Of a stretch of DNA of 64,000 nucleotides, positions 45,665 through 57,149 are shown one piece after another. The DNA comes from Lamellibrachia columna (Eukaryota > Annelida > Polychaeta > Sabellida > Siboglinidae). The notes beneath the pieces were generated by a model that had not been told where the DNA came from, searched no databases, and saw only the letters and a program-made list of their open reading frames with translations. Position numbers and translations under genes: made by a program. The first letter of the stretch is position 1, and every line of letters begins with the position of its first letter. The DNA is taken from NCBI GenBank assembly GCA_963662155.1, contig OY759269.1:17030522-17094521 (forward strand), given 5' to 3'.

Positions 45665-46150
45665 TTTAACCAGATTTAACAAGATTGCCACCCAAGGCAA
45701 AAACCTCACATGGCAAGTGGACAAGAAAGACATTGATTTCCAGTATAACAATTATTCTTAGATGTGTAACCCGTGCTTCTGATGCATCGGTCACTTTTAT
45801 GTTCAACCATAGCATTTACACAATCCGTTATTTGTTCCATTTATTCTGAGAATGAATACTTTCTGATATCCAATACACACTCTTCCCCGTATAAGGTCAT
45901 CTCGTGTTCTCTGGTGTTTCTATCTTTCTTAAGTGAGAAAAAATATTTCTACCAAAATTGTCATAACCATTTATTATCTTGTGAACGTCCACCTGTCCAT
46001 TTGATCTCCTCTTTATCTTCTTGTCTTTGTGTGGTTGTTATGATACGTGTTTTTCATAACTAAGGTCTCTCAGTTCTGGAATTAGTTATGTTGCTCTCCT
46101 CTGTATCATTTCGAACGTCTGTCTGTGTCCTTCTTACGACATGGTCCTCA
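45665..46150 (-). mobile_element. CR1-like LINE 3' end fragment
   Basis: Same order as 25,180-25,720 of the main LINE on the same strand: TTGTTAAATC-type tail, CCACTTGCCATGTGAGG-like block, and the codons for the C-terminal domain. Strongly diverged. Confidence 0.7.
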
Positions 46151-46189
46151 AGTTTGCATAGTGACTCCGACGCTGTGATTGACCCATCA

Positions 46190-46623
46190 GTGTGACAATG
46201 TGATGGGTATTGATCCTCACTCCTGCGTCGAAAAGCAAAAACAACCAGCTGTGGACTTCTACTCGGTAAACTGCCCGTTATTTTGAAGTGGAACAATTGG
46301 GGAAGCCCAGGAAATGAAAATGAAGAAAGAGCCAGGAAAGAGAGCCCGCCTGTCTTTCATTTCCCACCCTATATTATCTCGTTTGCTACTGATGCAACAG
46401 ACTCCCCGAAATCGATTAATTACCATTCAACGTTTGGTCTTACTGACCGAAGGCACAGTCTTTATTCAAACCAATCGATGTCACCGTTCAACGTTTGATC
46501 TTACTGACCGAAAGCATAACCTTTGGTCAAACCAACCCGATGTCACCGTTCAACATTTGGTCTTACTGACCGAATGCATAACCTTTGTTCAAGCCCACCC
46601 GATGCCACCGTTCAACGTTTGGT
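46190..46623. repeat. Composite interspersed repeat, copy B, with ~60-bp internal tandem
   Basis: Partner of 43,365-43,745. From 46,420 the 'ctgaccgaaggcataacctt' unit is repeated about five times at a ~60-bp spacing. Confidence 0.75.
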
Positions 46624-47337
46624 CTTAGTGACCGAAGGCATAGCCATTGTTCAATGCCACTCGATGTCACAATTCAACGCCTAGAATGGGTATTAACTGT
46701 ACGTATGGTGGCTTCTGTGAGAGCATCTAGTTCTAGGAATCTCCTGGACCCTTTCTTAAGATTTGTGTTATATTTATAATGTAAGTATTTATTTTTTAAC
46801 ATACTCACTGTGTATATGTATATGTATATGTCTGTCTGTTTTTCTGTTTGTCTGTCTCTCTGTCAGTCAGTCAGCCTGCCTTCCTGCCTACCTGCCTGCC
46901 TGTCGTCGGTCTCCTTGTCTTTATATGGTTGTTTGTTTTTATAACTAAGATCTCTCAGTTCTTGACTGCTTAGTTGATCTCTTAGTGACCGAAGGCATAG
47001 CCATTGTTCAATGCCACTCGATGTCACAATTCAACGTCTAGTATGGGTATTAACTGTACGTATGGTGGCTTCTGTGAGAGCATCTAGTTCTAGGAATCTC
47101 CTGGACCCTTACTTAAGATTTGTGTTATATTTATAATGTAAGTATTTATTTTTTAACATACTCACTGTGTATATGTATATGTATATGTCTGTCTGTTTTT
47201 CTGTTTGTCTGTCTCTCTGTCAGTCAGTCAGCCTGCCTTCCTGCCTACCTGCCTGCCTGTCGTCGGTCTCCTTGTCTTTATATGGTTGTTTGTTTTTATA
47301 ACTAAGATCTCTCAGTTCTTGACTGCTTAGTTGATCT
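46624..47337. repeat. 357-bp tandem duplication
   Basis: Two near-identical copies, 46,624-46,980 and 46,981-47,337. Each contains part 2 of the composite repeat, a (TGTC) tail and a piece of CR1-like LINE ('ataactaagatctctcagtt'). They differ at only a few bases, so the event is recent. Confidence 0.93.
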
Positions 47338-47827
47338 CTTCTGTATCCTTTCTAAAGTCTGTCCTTCTTACGACATTGTTCCCACGTTTGCATAGTGACT
47401 TCGACGTTGTGCTTGACCCACCAATGTGACAAATTACCAAGAAATTCATGGGAAGCAGCTATCGGGTAAATGTGATTTGACTGTGAAGATCGTGTCCGAT
47501 TAATAATTGTGTGCCACACTGCCGTGCGGAACATTGACGATGACGCAGTGGTCGAGCAGAGCGACACTAGCTGTGTTAAACCAATGTGCCCAATTTCTTC
47601 TAGTTTGGCTCTTGCAGAGCGTCGAGAATATTGTTCCAGATTCAGATTCTTGCGACCAACATTCACGTGTTTGTTGGTGGCACGGACGCACCATCCTGCG
47701 GGAGATCGAGGCAGGGGGTCAATATCGGTTGGCATGCACGGCGTGAAAGTCGCTGTTGATCGATATTGCACAAACCATCTTCGCATCGACTGCAATCGAT
47801 GGGCTCCATCCGGCAGGTTGACGCAAC

Positions 47828-47913
47828 GAGTGCACACCCGCTAACTCAATGAGTGCGCGTCGGCCGTTCTTTGGTTCAAATCCTCCTGCAGCCGTTACGA
47901 AGCTTGCGCGATT
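47828..47913 (+). mobile_element. SINE head fragment
   Basis: TTTGGTTCAAATCCTCCTGC then AGCCGTTACGAAGCTTGCGC matches the box B region and following segment of the SINE family. It is cut at about 47,911 by a LINE tail. Confidence 0.6.
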
Positions 47914-48095
47914 TAACAAGATTTAACAAGATTTAACAAGAATGCCATATAAGGCAAAAAACCAGATAGCAAGTGGACTAGGAAGCCATTGGCTTGTCGA
48001 GCGTCCAACTATTCTTAATATATGTGTAACCTGCTGTTGTGAGATATTTGTCAATTTTGTTTGTAAAAATATTCACGCTGCTAGTATTTACACAA
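47911..48095 (-). mobile_element. CR1-like LINE 3' tail inserted in the SINE
   Basis: Three 'gatttaacaa' units, then 'agcaagtggactaggaagcc' and C-terminal codons on the minus strand. The copy is very short. Confidence 0.75.
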
Positions 48096-48760
48096 TTTAA
48101 CAAGATTTGCCATCCAAGCCAAAGGCCCAGATGGCAAGTGGACAAGGAAGCCATTGGCTTATCGGTAGTCCAACAATGTTCTTCTACGTGTAACCCGCCC
48201 TCCTGAGATATGTGTCTACCTTGTAAACATATTCACGTTGCTAGCAGTTATACAATCCGTAGACAATTTGTTCCATTAATTTATTTTCCTCTGTGAGAAC
48301 GAGTTCCTGATATCCAATCTACACCGATCCTTTACTAATGTTACCTCATGTCCTCTAGTTCTGCTATCTTTTTGAGTAAGGAAAACATATTTCTATCAAT
48401 ATTTTCATACCCATTCAATATCTTAAAAACTTCAATCTGAACTTCTCTTAACCTCCTTGTCTCTAGAGTTGTTAAACTACATTCTTTCAGACGTTCTTCA
48501 TAAATAACAACATGTGCATGGTTTGTTCAATTCATATATTGTCTTCTAATAATGACTACTTTCTGATACATAATTACACTGTTCCTTCACTACATTTACT
48601 TCGCGTCCTCTAGTTCTTCTATCTTTCTTAATAGTGAGAAAAATATTTCTATATTTCTAAAACTCCAATTTGATCTCAGCTTAACCTCTTTGTCCCTATG
48701 GTTGCCAAACCACATTCTATTACGCGCCTTTCATAACTAAGGTTTCTCATTTCGTTCACA
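48096..48760 (-). mobile_element. CR1-like LINE fragments
   Basis: Another tail (aacaagatttgccatcca) and C-terminal coding segment to about 48,500, then a second overlapping C-terminal piece to 48,760. Both are decayed. Confidence 0.7.
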
Positions 48761-48767
48761 TCATGTT

Positions 48768-48985
48768 GCTTCAGTTCACTCAGCTTTATAAATGAGTAAC
48801 GGTTGATGGATAATAGTGCGTATAAATGAATGCGCAGTAATTGCAGTAATTGCAGCATGGCTGAACGCTTCCCAGAGAAGTCGAGTTGCGTTAAGATGAA
48901 CAGGACCGCCAGAGTCGCTCCGAGCGATCCCAAGGACTGGATACTGCGCTATATAAGAACTTACATTGTCATTTGATTTGACTTC
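48768..48985 (+). mobile_element. tRNA-derived SINE, copy 4 (5'-truncated)
   Basis: Body and 3' end only: TATAAATGAGTAACGG, GCAGCATGGCTGAACGCTTC and CCCAGAGAAGTCG, ending GGATACTGCGCTATATAAGA. The tRNA head is absent. Confidence 0.8.
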
Positions 48986-48989
48986 TTCC

Positions 48990-49850
48990 ACGTTTATTGT
49001 AGACATAGACTCCTGTGATTTTGAGATGGCACTCCGTATCAAATAATGCTTCCGTGATGATATTATGTTTTTAAGATAGGAATGCGTTCATGTTTCGTGA
49101 CTACAACATTCACCTTACATGTATTTGGTAGAATATAAACGCATCATTGAAGGAAGGAAACAAATAAGAAGTAGTGGATGGTTCGCAAGACTCGATTTCT
49201 CTTTGGAGATGTAGAGGTCGTGACTCTCAGGAAAGGGAGGGTTTTGACACACCAAGAATGCATGCGCTCTGAACTTCTCAATCGTTTTTAAATCACACAT
49301 CTTGTAGTACTCAATTTTACACAACCAAAAATAACATTTGTAAAACGTCCTTTGAGATGCAATAGAAAAACCAACACGTACCCAATAACAACACCAAATA
49401 AAAACGACAGAGGCTGATAAACACAGCTATGGCTAGCTTGCATCATAGAACAGACATTTGCGACACTATTGGGAACACTAAAGACAAACAAAAACGAAAG
49501 CAGCAATGCACAGAATGTTAAGATTCCGACCGAAGAGGGTATTACGTAGGGCTCGTCAAACACTGCGACATCGTTGCTACAGTGGTGTGTACATTGATAG
49601 ACACATGTAACGCAATCAGCTGAAGTCTGTCTGCAGGTCGTCTCGCTTCTAGACCAGATGGTCGGAAAACGCTACATGCCACCGTATTGCCTGGAAACAC
49701 GCGTGCGGCCATGACAGCGACCCAGACGCAGTTAATTCTGAGTAGAGAGACGGGACAATGGCCTTGCCGTGTCGGATTAGCGCGCAATGGATATATCTCT
49801 GTCAGTCTACGCGCAGGTGTGGACCAGCCAACAGGCCACCGCAAGCGACG
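48990..49850. other. Intergenic, no identified features
   Basis: Short open frames on the minus strand (about 70-100 codons) have no recognisable domain. Confidence 0.45.
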
Positions 49851-49854
49851 CCGA

Positions 49855-50135
49855 CGAAGATGATAATGATGATGATGATGATGATGACACTGATGATGAT
49901 GAATATTATTAATATTATGACGACGACGGTGACGATGATACTGATGATGACAACGACAATGACGATGACGACGATGATTATTATTATTATTATTATGACG
50001 ACGACGACGACGACGAAGACGAAGATGATGATGACGATGATGATACTGGTGATGACGATTATTATTATGACGACAACGACTCTTACGACGACGACGACGA
50101 TGGTGATGATGATTAGGATGATGAGGATGCTATTT
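49855..50135. repeat. (GAT/GAC)n trinucleotide tract
   Basis: Imperfect GAT, GAC and TAT triplets over about 280 bp. They read as poly-Asp in one plus frame but with stops. Confidence 0.92.
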
Positions 50136-50439
50136 ACCACGACGACGTATTTTATATACCGTGGTAGTTCTTGCGTTAGACATGAATATTTAGAGGCTAG
50201 TATAAAATCTCACTGAAATACCAACTCGCCGAATTGCATGGAGAAAACAAATTATAAATTAATACTCTTCAAGTCGGATAAGTGTGATTGCCTGACCACG
50301 TGTAGCAGCTGTTTTGAAATCTGCACTAGTTTTTATGAAGAAAGCAGCGTGCACATACGTGTAAAATGCCCATATCTTACTCTAAGATCATCAAACAGTT
50401 TCTTACATAATCGCCCGTTCAACTGGAATGCAATTTATA

Positions 50440-51640
50440 ATAATAATAATAATAATAATAATACAGCATTTTTAAAGCGCTAATTCCCACTATTTGGATC
50501 AATGCGCTGTACATGGTATAAAATACTATTTAAATATAAACACACATGTGTAAACACTGAATAAATAAATAAAAATACTTTAGAAAGAAATAAATAAAAT
50601 AATTTAGAAAACCTTAAGATCTGGGGAGAATCCTAATGCAAAATTAATGTATATCACAAATAGTCCATCCATAGTGTCCATCACATAATATTCTCATCAT
50701 TTACATATATTTGAAATGACTAATAAAAGGTGAGTCTTTAAAGACTTCCTAAAAAGTTTTAGCGTCTTGGAATTACGAATGTCTGCGGGCAATGAATTCC
50801 AAAGTCGAGGCGCTGTTGTTCCAAATGCAGATTCACCAATGCTCTTCTTAGTGATGCATTGGTGCAGTGTTGGTGCATAGTCCTTGCGTAGACGCCCATC
50901 AGGAGTTCGTATGTGTGAAAATTCGGCCAAGTAAGTCGGCGCCAAACCAGTGACGCATCGGTACGCCAACACTAGCACCTTGAAATGTATTCGACTTGCT
51001 ACCGGCAGCCACTGTAAGCCCTTTAAGACTGGTGTTATGTGGTCGTGCCTACTGGTGCGCGTAATTAGTCTAGCAGCATTGTTCTGTACTCGTTGCAGTC
51101 GAAGTATCTGTGATGCCGGAAGGTTAACCAAGAGCAGTAATCCAGGCGAGAGGTCACAAGTGCATTTACAGCACTTTTGGTGGCTTCTGTTTTGAGATAG
51201 TGACGTATTGATGATAATCTGTATAGATGATAATTACAAGCAGCACACACAGCTGTCACATGGTGTGTCATCGTCAGATGTTGATCCATATGAACTCCCA
51301 AATTTCGTACGCAGTCTACTGGTGAAATGATATCAGCTCCAATGTTCATAGAGCAAACTCCATATAACTTGAGATGATGTTTTGATATAAAAATAATCAC
51401 CTCAGTTTTGTCATCATTTAACTTTAGCATACGAAGAGTCATCCATCGTCTAACTTCCCTAATACAGTCTGTGAGTCGCCTCACTGTTTCCACTTGGTCG
51501 CCCGGCACAGCTGGATTGTAGGATGCATATAGTTGAATGTCATCCGCATATTTGTGGTAGTCTACTCCATGTCTTCTGAATATGCGCTGCATTGGCGTAG
51601 TGTACAGAGTAAACATATTTAACCTAGCATTCAAAATAAT
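50440..51640 (-). pseudogene. L2/CR1-type LINE, 3' half relic
   Basis: The minus strand holds YHKYADDIQLYASYNP (reverse transcriptase YADD box), MLKLNDDKTEVIIF, LGVHMDQHLTMTHHV, then LQRVQNNAARLI, LQWLPVASRIHFKVLVLAYR and FRKSLKTHLL. These are the conserved blocks of the RT and C-terminus of L2-like LINEs. The 3' end shows GCGCTTTAAAAATGCTGTA followed by (ATT)n, a typical tail. The copy is 5'-truncated with one frame break near 51,100. Confidence 0.88.
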
Positions 51641-51649
51641 CCCAAATTA

Positions 51650-52200
51650 ACCCATTTAATCGCGGCGTCCTATATATAGGACATCCAGTTTACTTTGATT
51701 CGCAATATAGCAGCACTGATTATGAATGTATGATAGCTATTTATATAACTAAAGGAAGCTTCCGGACCACATTTCACGAGCATATGATGTTTATATTAAA
51801 AGGACGTGAAGAAAGCCAAGTTCAAAGTACTGGTTTTGCAAATTTTTTCTCTAACCATGACATCTCGAAGACCTCGGTATTTCTGTTTATTGATAAATAC
51901 ACGTCTAATATCCCTCAATGCATATGTAGATATAGATTATGAAAATATAAGTATAAAATATGAGTATGGAAACTTTACATGGTGTCATGCTGTCCTAAGT
52001 GTAGAAGCTAGGCACGAGAGGCCTGGTGTAGTTTATCCATACTGGATGACAAGATTGTGCTTGTGTTGCTGTTTCTTGTCCGAATGTACCTAGCAAACAT
52101 ACAAGATATCACCAATATCTTGCTTTATATAGGCAATATATAGCATAAAATGCAGATCTGCCATTTTATTGGTAGAAATCCGTGTTTTTTATTTGAAATT
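51650..52200. other. Intergenic, no identified features
   Basis: Contains the short palindrome TCCTATATATAGGA near 51,670. No gene recognised. Confidence 0.45.
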
Positions 52201-52214
52201 ATGTGTCCGATAAA

Positions 52215-52665
52215 CACATTCCATGTTATACGTGTGTAATAAACGCATTCCATGTTATACGTGTGTAATAAAAGCATTCCGTGTCATACGTGTGTGATAA
52301 ACACATTCCGTGTTATACGTATGTGATAAACACATTCCATGTCATACATGTGTGATAAACACATTCCATGTTATACGTGTGTGATAAACATATTCCATGT
52401 TATTCTTGCGTGATAAACACATTCTATGTCATACATGTGTGATAAACACATTCCATGTTATACGTGTGTGATAAACACATTCCATGTTATTCTTGCGTGA
52501 TAAACACATTCCATTTTACACTCCATATAATACTTGTCTGACAAACACATTCCATGCTATATGTGTGTGATAAACACATTCCATAATATACTTGTGTGAG
52601 AAACACATTCCATATTATACTTGTGTGATAAACACATTCAATGTTACACGTGTGTGCTAAACACC
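52215..52665. repeat. 27-bp minisatellite, ~17 copies
   Basis: Units of about 27 bp: 'gataaacacattccatgtta' plus 'tacgtgt', moderately diverged. Confidence 0.93.
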
Positions 52666-53049
52666 AAAAAAAAATGTATTTTATCTAAATTTTTCCAGTT
52701 GAAGCAAATAAGCATACAAAATTGGGAAATTACTTATTCCCTCCAAACCCCCCCCCACCCCCAATCCGTATTTCTTAAAGAAATCCGTGTGATGTGGTAA
52801 GTCTCTGAAAACACGTTAAGTCGGCCGGTTCAGATAAATGTTAGGTATGGGCGAAGTCAAAGTATACGTACAGAGAGTTATACGGCCCGGACTTCGTCCT
52901 ATTCTAGGAACTATACTGTCAGTGATGTCCTGGCACTAAGGAAAGAGGAGTGACATTTTCATTCAGCGGATATTCACATAAATCCTTCAGTACACGGACA
53001 TATATGAACAGCGGAGATGACGGTTTTGGCGGGTCTGTAGACAACCTGT

Positions 53050-54425
53050 CTGGTAGATGACTTCTGGCTGTTACTGAGGCCACTGCAATGCGACAGCCTG
53101 GTATCAAGGAGGTTATAGCTGTGGCAGCCAGCGAAACTTCTGGCTGTTACTGAGGCCAATGCAATGCGACAGCCTGGTAACAAGGAGGTTATAGCTGTGG
53201 CAGCCAGCGAAACTTCTGGCTGTTACTGAGGCCAATGCAATGCGACAGCCTGGTAACAAGGAGGTTATAGCTGTGGCAGCCAGCGAAACTTCTGGCTGTT
53301 ACTGAGGCCAATGCAATGCGACAGCCTGGTAACAAGGAGGTTATAGCTGTGGCAGCCAGCGAAACTTCTGGCTGTTACTGAGGCCACTGCAATGCGACAG
53401 CCTGGTAACAAGGAGGTTATAGCTGTGGCAGCCAGCGAAACTTCTGGCTGTTACTGAGGCCAATGCAATGCGACAGCCTGGTAACAAGGAGGTTATAGCT
53501 GTGGCAGCCAGCGAAACTTCTGGCTGTTACTGAGGCCAATGCAATGCGACAGCCTGGTAACAAGGAGGTTATAGCTGTGGCAGCCAGCGAAACTTCTGGC
53601 TGTTACTGAGGCCAATGCAATGCGACAGCCTGGTAACAAGGAGGTTATAGCTGTGGCAGCCAGCGAAACTTCTGGCTGTTACTGAGGCCACTGCAATGCG
53701 ACAGCCTGGTAACAAGGAGGTTATAGCTGTGGCAGCCAGCGAAACTTCTGGCTGTTACTGAGGCCAATGCAATGCGACAGCCTGGTAACAAGGAGGTTAT
53801 AGCTGTGGCAGCCAGCGAAACTTCTGGCTGTTACTGAGGCCAATGCAATGCGACAGCCTGGTAACAAGGAGGTTATAGCTGTGGCAGCCAGCGAAACTTC
53901 TGGCTGTTACTGAGGCCACTGCAATGCGACAGCCTGGTAACAAGGAGGTTATAGCTGTGGCAGCCAGCGAAACTTCTGGCTGTTACTGAGGCCAATGCAA
54001 TGCGACAGCCTGGTAACAAGGAGGTTATAGCTGTGGCAGCCAGCGAAACTTCTGGCTGTTACTGAGGCCAATGCAATGCGACAGCCTGGTAACAAGGAGG
54101 TTATAGCTGTGGCAGCCAGCGAAACTTCTGGCTGTTACTGAGGCCACTGCAATGCGACAGCCTGGTAACAAGGAGGTCATAGCTGTGGCAGCCAGCGAAA
54201 CTTCTGGCTGTTACTGAGGCCACTGCAATGCGACAGCCTGGTAACAAGGAGGTCATAGCTGTGGCAGCCAGCGAAACTTCTGGCTGTTACTGAGGCCACT
54301 GCAATGCGACAGCCTGGTAACAAGGAGGTCATAGCTGTGGCAGCCAGCGAAACTTCTGGCTGTTACTGAGGCCACTGCAATGCGACAGCCTGGTAACAAG
54401 AAGGTTATAGCTGTGGCAGCCACTC
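53050..54425. repeat. 76-bp minisatellite, 18 copies
   Basis: An exact 76-bp period (gaaacttctggctg recurs at 53,133, 53,209 and so on). Copies are almost identical, with an A/C variant (ccaatgc or ccactgc) recurring and a later gttat/gtcat switch. It ends where the piggyBac relic begins. Confidence 0.96.
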
Positions 54426-54429
54426 GTCC

Positions 54430-56531
54430 GATGGATACCGAAGGCCAACAAGACGGTCATGAAAGGGCCAACTGTACCGGTAAATGTCAAGTCCAACCAG
54501 CTGGTCAGCTCAAAAAGACGGAAAGAGGGACCATGTGTCTTGCGAACATGTCATAAACAGCGGGGCTATTGTCAATCGCTGGCGTGATATCATCGTGGTC
54601 GTGGTCTTGTCCAACTGCAGTGGAGTCCATCCCGTGAGTCAGGCAGTGAGGTAGTCCAGAGCACAGGGAAGGTGTATCCCGATTCAGTAGCCCATCACAA
54701 ACGAATACAACAATACATTGGAGAAATGGACTGGACCAAAAAGTGGGAAAATACCGGTGCGGTGTTGACCGGTGTTTGTTTATCTGCTGGATGTCGCCGA
54801 CGAGAACGCCTGGCTGTTCTACCGCAGGATCGCTGCCATTGCAGACCAGCGTGTTCCAGACGAAGTCCGCTACGACAGCATGGATCACCTCATCGTGAGG
54901 TATCCTCGTCAGATTCCTTGTTCGAGCCCAGGTTGTGGTGAGAAGGTGAACTACAGGTGTAACAAGTGTAACGTTGTTCGAGCCCAGGTTGTGGTGAGAA
55001 GGCCAATTACAGGTGTAACAAGTGTAACGTTGTTCAAGCCCAGGTTGTGGTGAGAAGGCCAACTACAGGTGTAACAAGTGTAACGTTGTTCGAGCCCAGA
55101 TTGTGGTGAGAAGGCCAACTACAGGTGTAACAAGTGAAACGTTGTTCAAGCCCAGGTTGTGGCGAGAAGGCCAACTACAGGTGTAACAAGTGTAACGTTG
55201 TTCAAGCCCAGGTTGTGGTGAGAAGGCCAACTACAGGTGTAACAAGTGTAACGTTGTTCGAGCCCAGGTTGTGGTGAGAAGGCCAACTACAGGTGTAACA
55301 AGTGTAACGTTGTTCAAGCCCAGGTTGTGGTGAGAAGGCCAACTACAGGTGTAACAAGTGTAACGTTGTTCGAGCCCAGGTTGTGGTGAGAAGGCCAACT
55401 ACAGGTGTAACAAGTGAAACGTTGTTCGAGCCCAGATTGTGGTGAGAAGGCCAACTACAGGTGTAACAAGTGAAACGTTGTTCAAGCCCAGGTTGTGGTG
55501 AGAAGGCCAACTACAGGTGTAACAAGTGTAACGTTGTTCAAGCCCAGGTTGTGGTGAGAAGGCCAACTACAGGTGTAACAAGTAAAACGTTGTTCGAGCC
55601 CAGATTGTGGTGAGAAGGCCAACTACAGGTGTAACAAGTAAAACGTTGTTCGAGCCCAGATTGTGGTGAGAAGGCCAACTACAGGTGTAACAAGTGTAAC
55701 GTTGTTCGAGCCCAGGGTGTGGTGAGAAGGCCAACTACAGGTGTAACAAGTGAAACGTTGTTCGAGCCCAGATTGTGGTGAGAAGGCCAACTACAGGTGT
55801 AACAAGTGTAACGTTGTTCGAGCCCAGGGTGTGGTGAGAAGGCCAACTACAGGTGTAACAAGTGAAACGTTGTTCGAGCCCAGATTGTGGTGAGAAGGCC
55901 AACTACAGGTGTAACAAGTGTAACGTTGTTCGAGCCCAGGGTGTGGTGAGAAGGCCAACTACAGGTGTAACAAGTGAAACGTTGTTCGAGCCCAGATTGT
56001 GGTGAGAAGGCCAACTACAGGTGTAACAAGTGTAACGTTGTTCGAGCCCAGGTTGTGGTGAGAAGGCCAACTACAGGTGTAACAAGTGAAACGTTGTTCG
56101 AGCCCAGATTGTGGTGAGAAGGCCAACTACAGGTGTAACAAGTGTAACGTTGTTCGAGCCCAGGGTGTGGTGAGAAGGCCAACTACAGGTGTAACAAGTG
56201 AAACGTTGTTCGAGCCCAGGGTGTGGTGAGAAGGCCAACTACAGGTGTAACAAGTGTAACGTTGTTCGAGCCCAGGGTGTGGTGAGAAGGCCAACTACAG
56301 GTGTAACAAGTGAAACGTTGTTCGAGCCCAGATTGTGGTGAGAAGGCCAACTACAGGTGTAACAAGTGTAACGTTGTTCGAGCCCAGGGTGTGGTGAGAA
56401 GGCCAACTACAGGTGTAACAAGTGAAACGTTGTTCGAGCCCAGGTTGCAGTGAGAAGGCCAACTACAGGTGTAACAAGTGTAACGATGGTCGGCATCCAA
56501 CATGTTTCGTCCCATTTCACCGGTCTTAGGC
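54430..56531 (+). pseudogene. piggyBac transposase C-terminal relic, split by a minisatellite
   Basis: Broken plus frames from about 54,490 show KVYPDSVAHHK, then EMDWTK (piggyBac P-x-x-V-x-x-YN-x-x-MGGVD-like order). LLDVADENAWLFYRR at 54,785-54,830 is strongly piggyBac-like. VPDEVRYDSMDHLIVRYP and the zinc-ribbon start CSSPGCGEKVNYRCNKCN end near 54,970. After 28 amplified copies the same frame sense resumes at about 56,470 with KCNDGRHPTCFVPFHRS and a stop, the end expected for a piggyBac C-terminus. Stops and frameshifts make it inactive. No terminal repeats were identified. Confidence 0.8.
54925..56487. repeat. 56-bp minisatellite made of piggyBac zinc-ribbon codons
   Basis: About 28 copies of a 56-bp unit ('gttgttcgagcccaggttgt', 'ggtgagaaggccaactacag', 'gtgtaacaagtgtaac'). 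The first copy is the coding sequence for SPGCGEKVNYRCNKCN. Since 56 is not a multiple of three, later copies fall out of frame. Variants alternate (cagattgtgg with cagggtgtgg; agtgtaac with agtgaaac), giving a 112-bp higher-order repeat in the right half. Confidence 0.95.
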
Positions 56532-56999
56532 CGATTATGAGAGAAACGATGGCCAGAGTGTTCAGCTTCATATATATGGTATAACCATGCATTTTTCATG
56601 TGCCATGCCGTGTCTAGCGTCCAATAAATAGGACACCATAATATCCCACGAATAAAGAGCACGGTTTCGTTCATGCTCAATATATGAGTTCAGGTGATGT
56701 ATTTGAAGAACACAATGCGATGATGCATTTTGTTTTCATTGTTTTTTTTTACCTGGGCATTAATGGGCTAAAAATTTATGTTTTATCATTAAAGGTGTAA
56801 TTTGTACAGCGATATTGGGCTCTAGCTCAATATTTATAGCTTTTACCACGTCTGGTTCTTGGCACACATTATTGTTCTTTCTAATGCTACCATTATACTA
56901 CCATTGTGCTACCATTATGCTACCATTTGCCGGTGTTAAGCATCATCACATGCATGTCAACAATCATTGATTCACCACGTAATTATACATTTATTATTA

Positions 57000-57130
57000 T
57001 TGTTATTATTAGTATTATTATTATTGTTATTTTTATTGTTATTATTGTTATTATTATTATTATTATTATTATTTTATTACCATCATCTTCTTCTTCTTCC
57101 TCCTCCTCCTCCTCATCATTATTATTATTG
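57000..57130. repeat. (ATT)n/(TTC)n/(TCC)n simple repeat
   Basis: Trinucleotide-rich tract of about 130 bp. Confidence 0.92.
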
Positions 57131-57149
57131 TATACACATTTGCTTTATC

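Noticed and set aside
47352..47837. 161-codon minus-strand frame
   Set aside because: No recognisable domain, no splice context, and it spans LINE and SINE debris.
54505..55062. 185-codon minus-strand frame
   Set aside because: It runs antisense through the piggyBac relic and the 56-bp repeat; its length comes from the repeat.
53050..56490. CRISPR-like arrays
   Set aside because: Units are contiguous with no unique spacers, in an animal genome; they are minisatellites.
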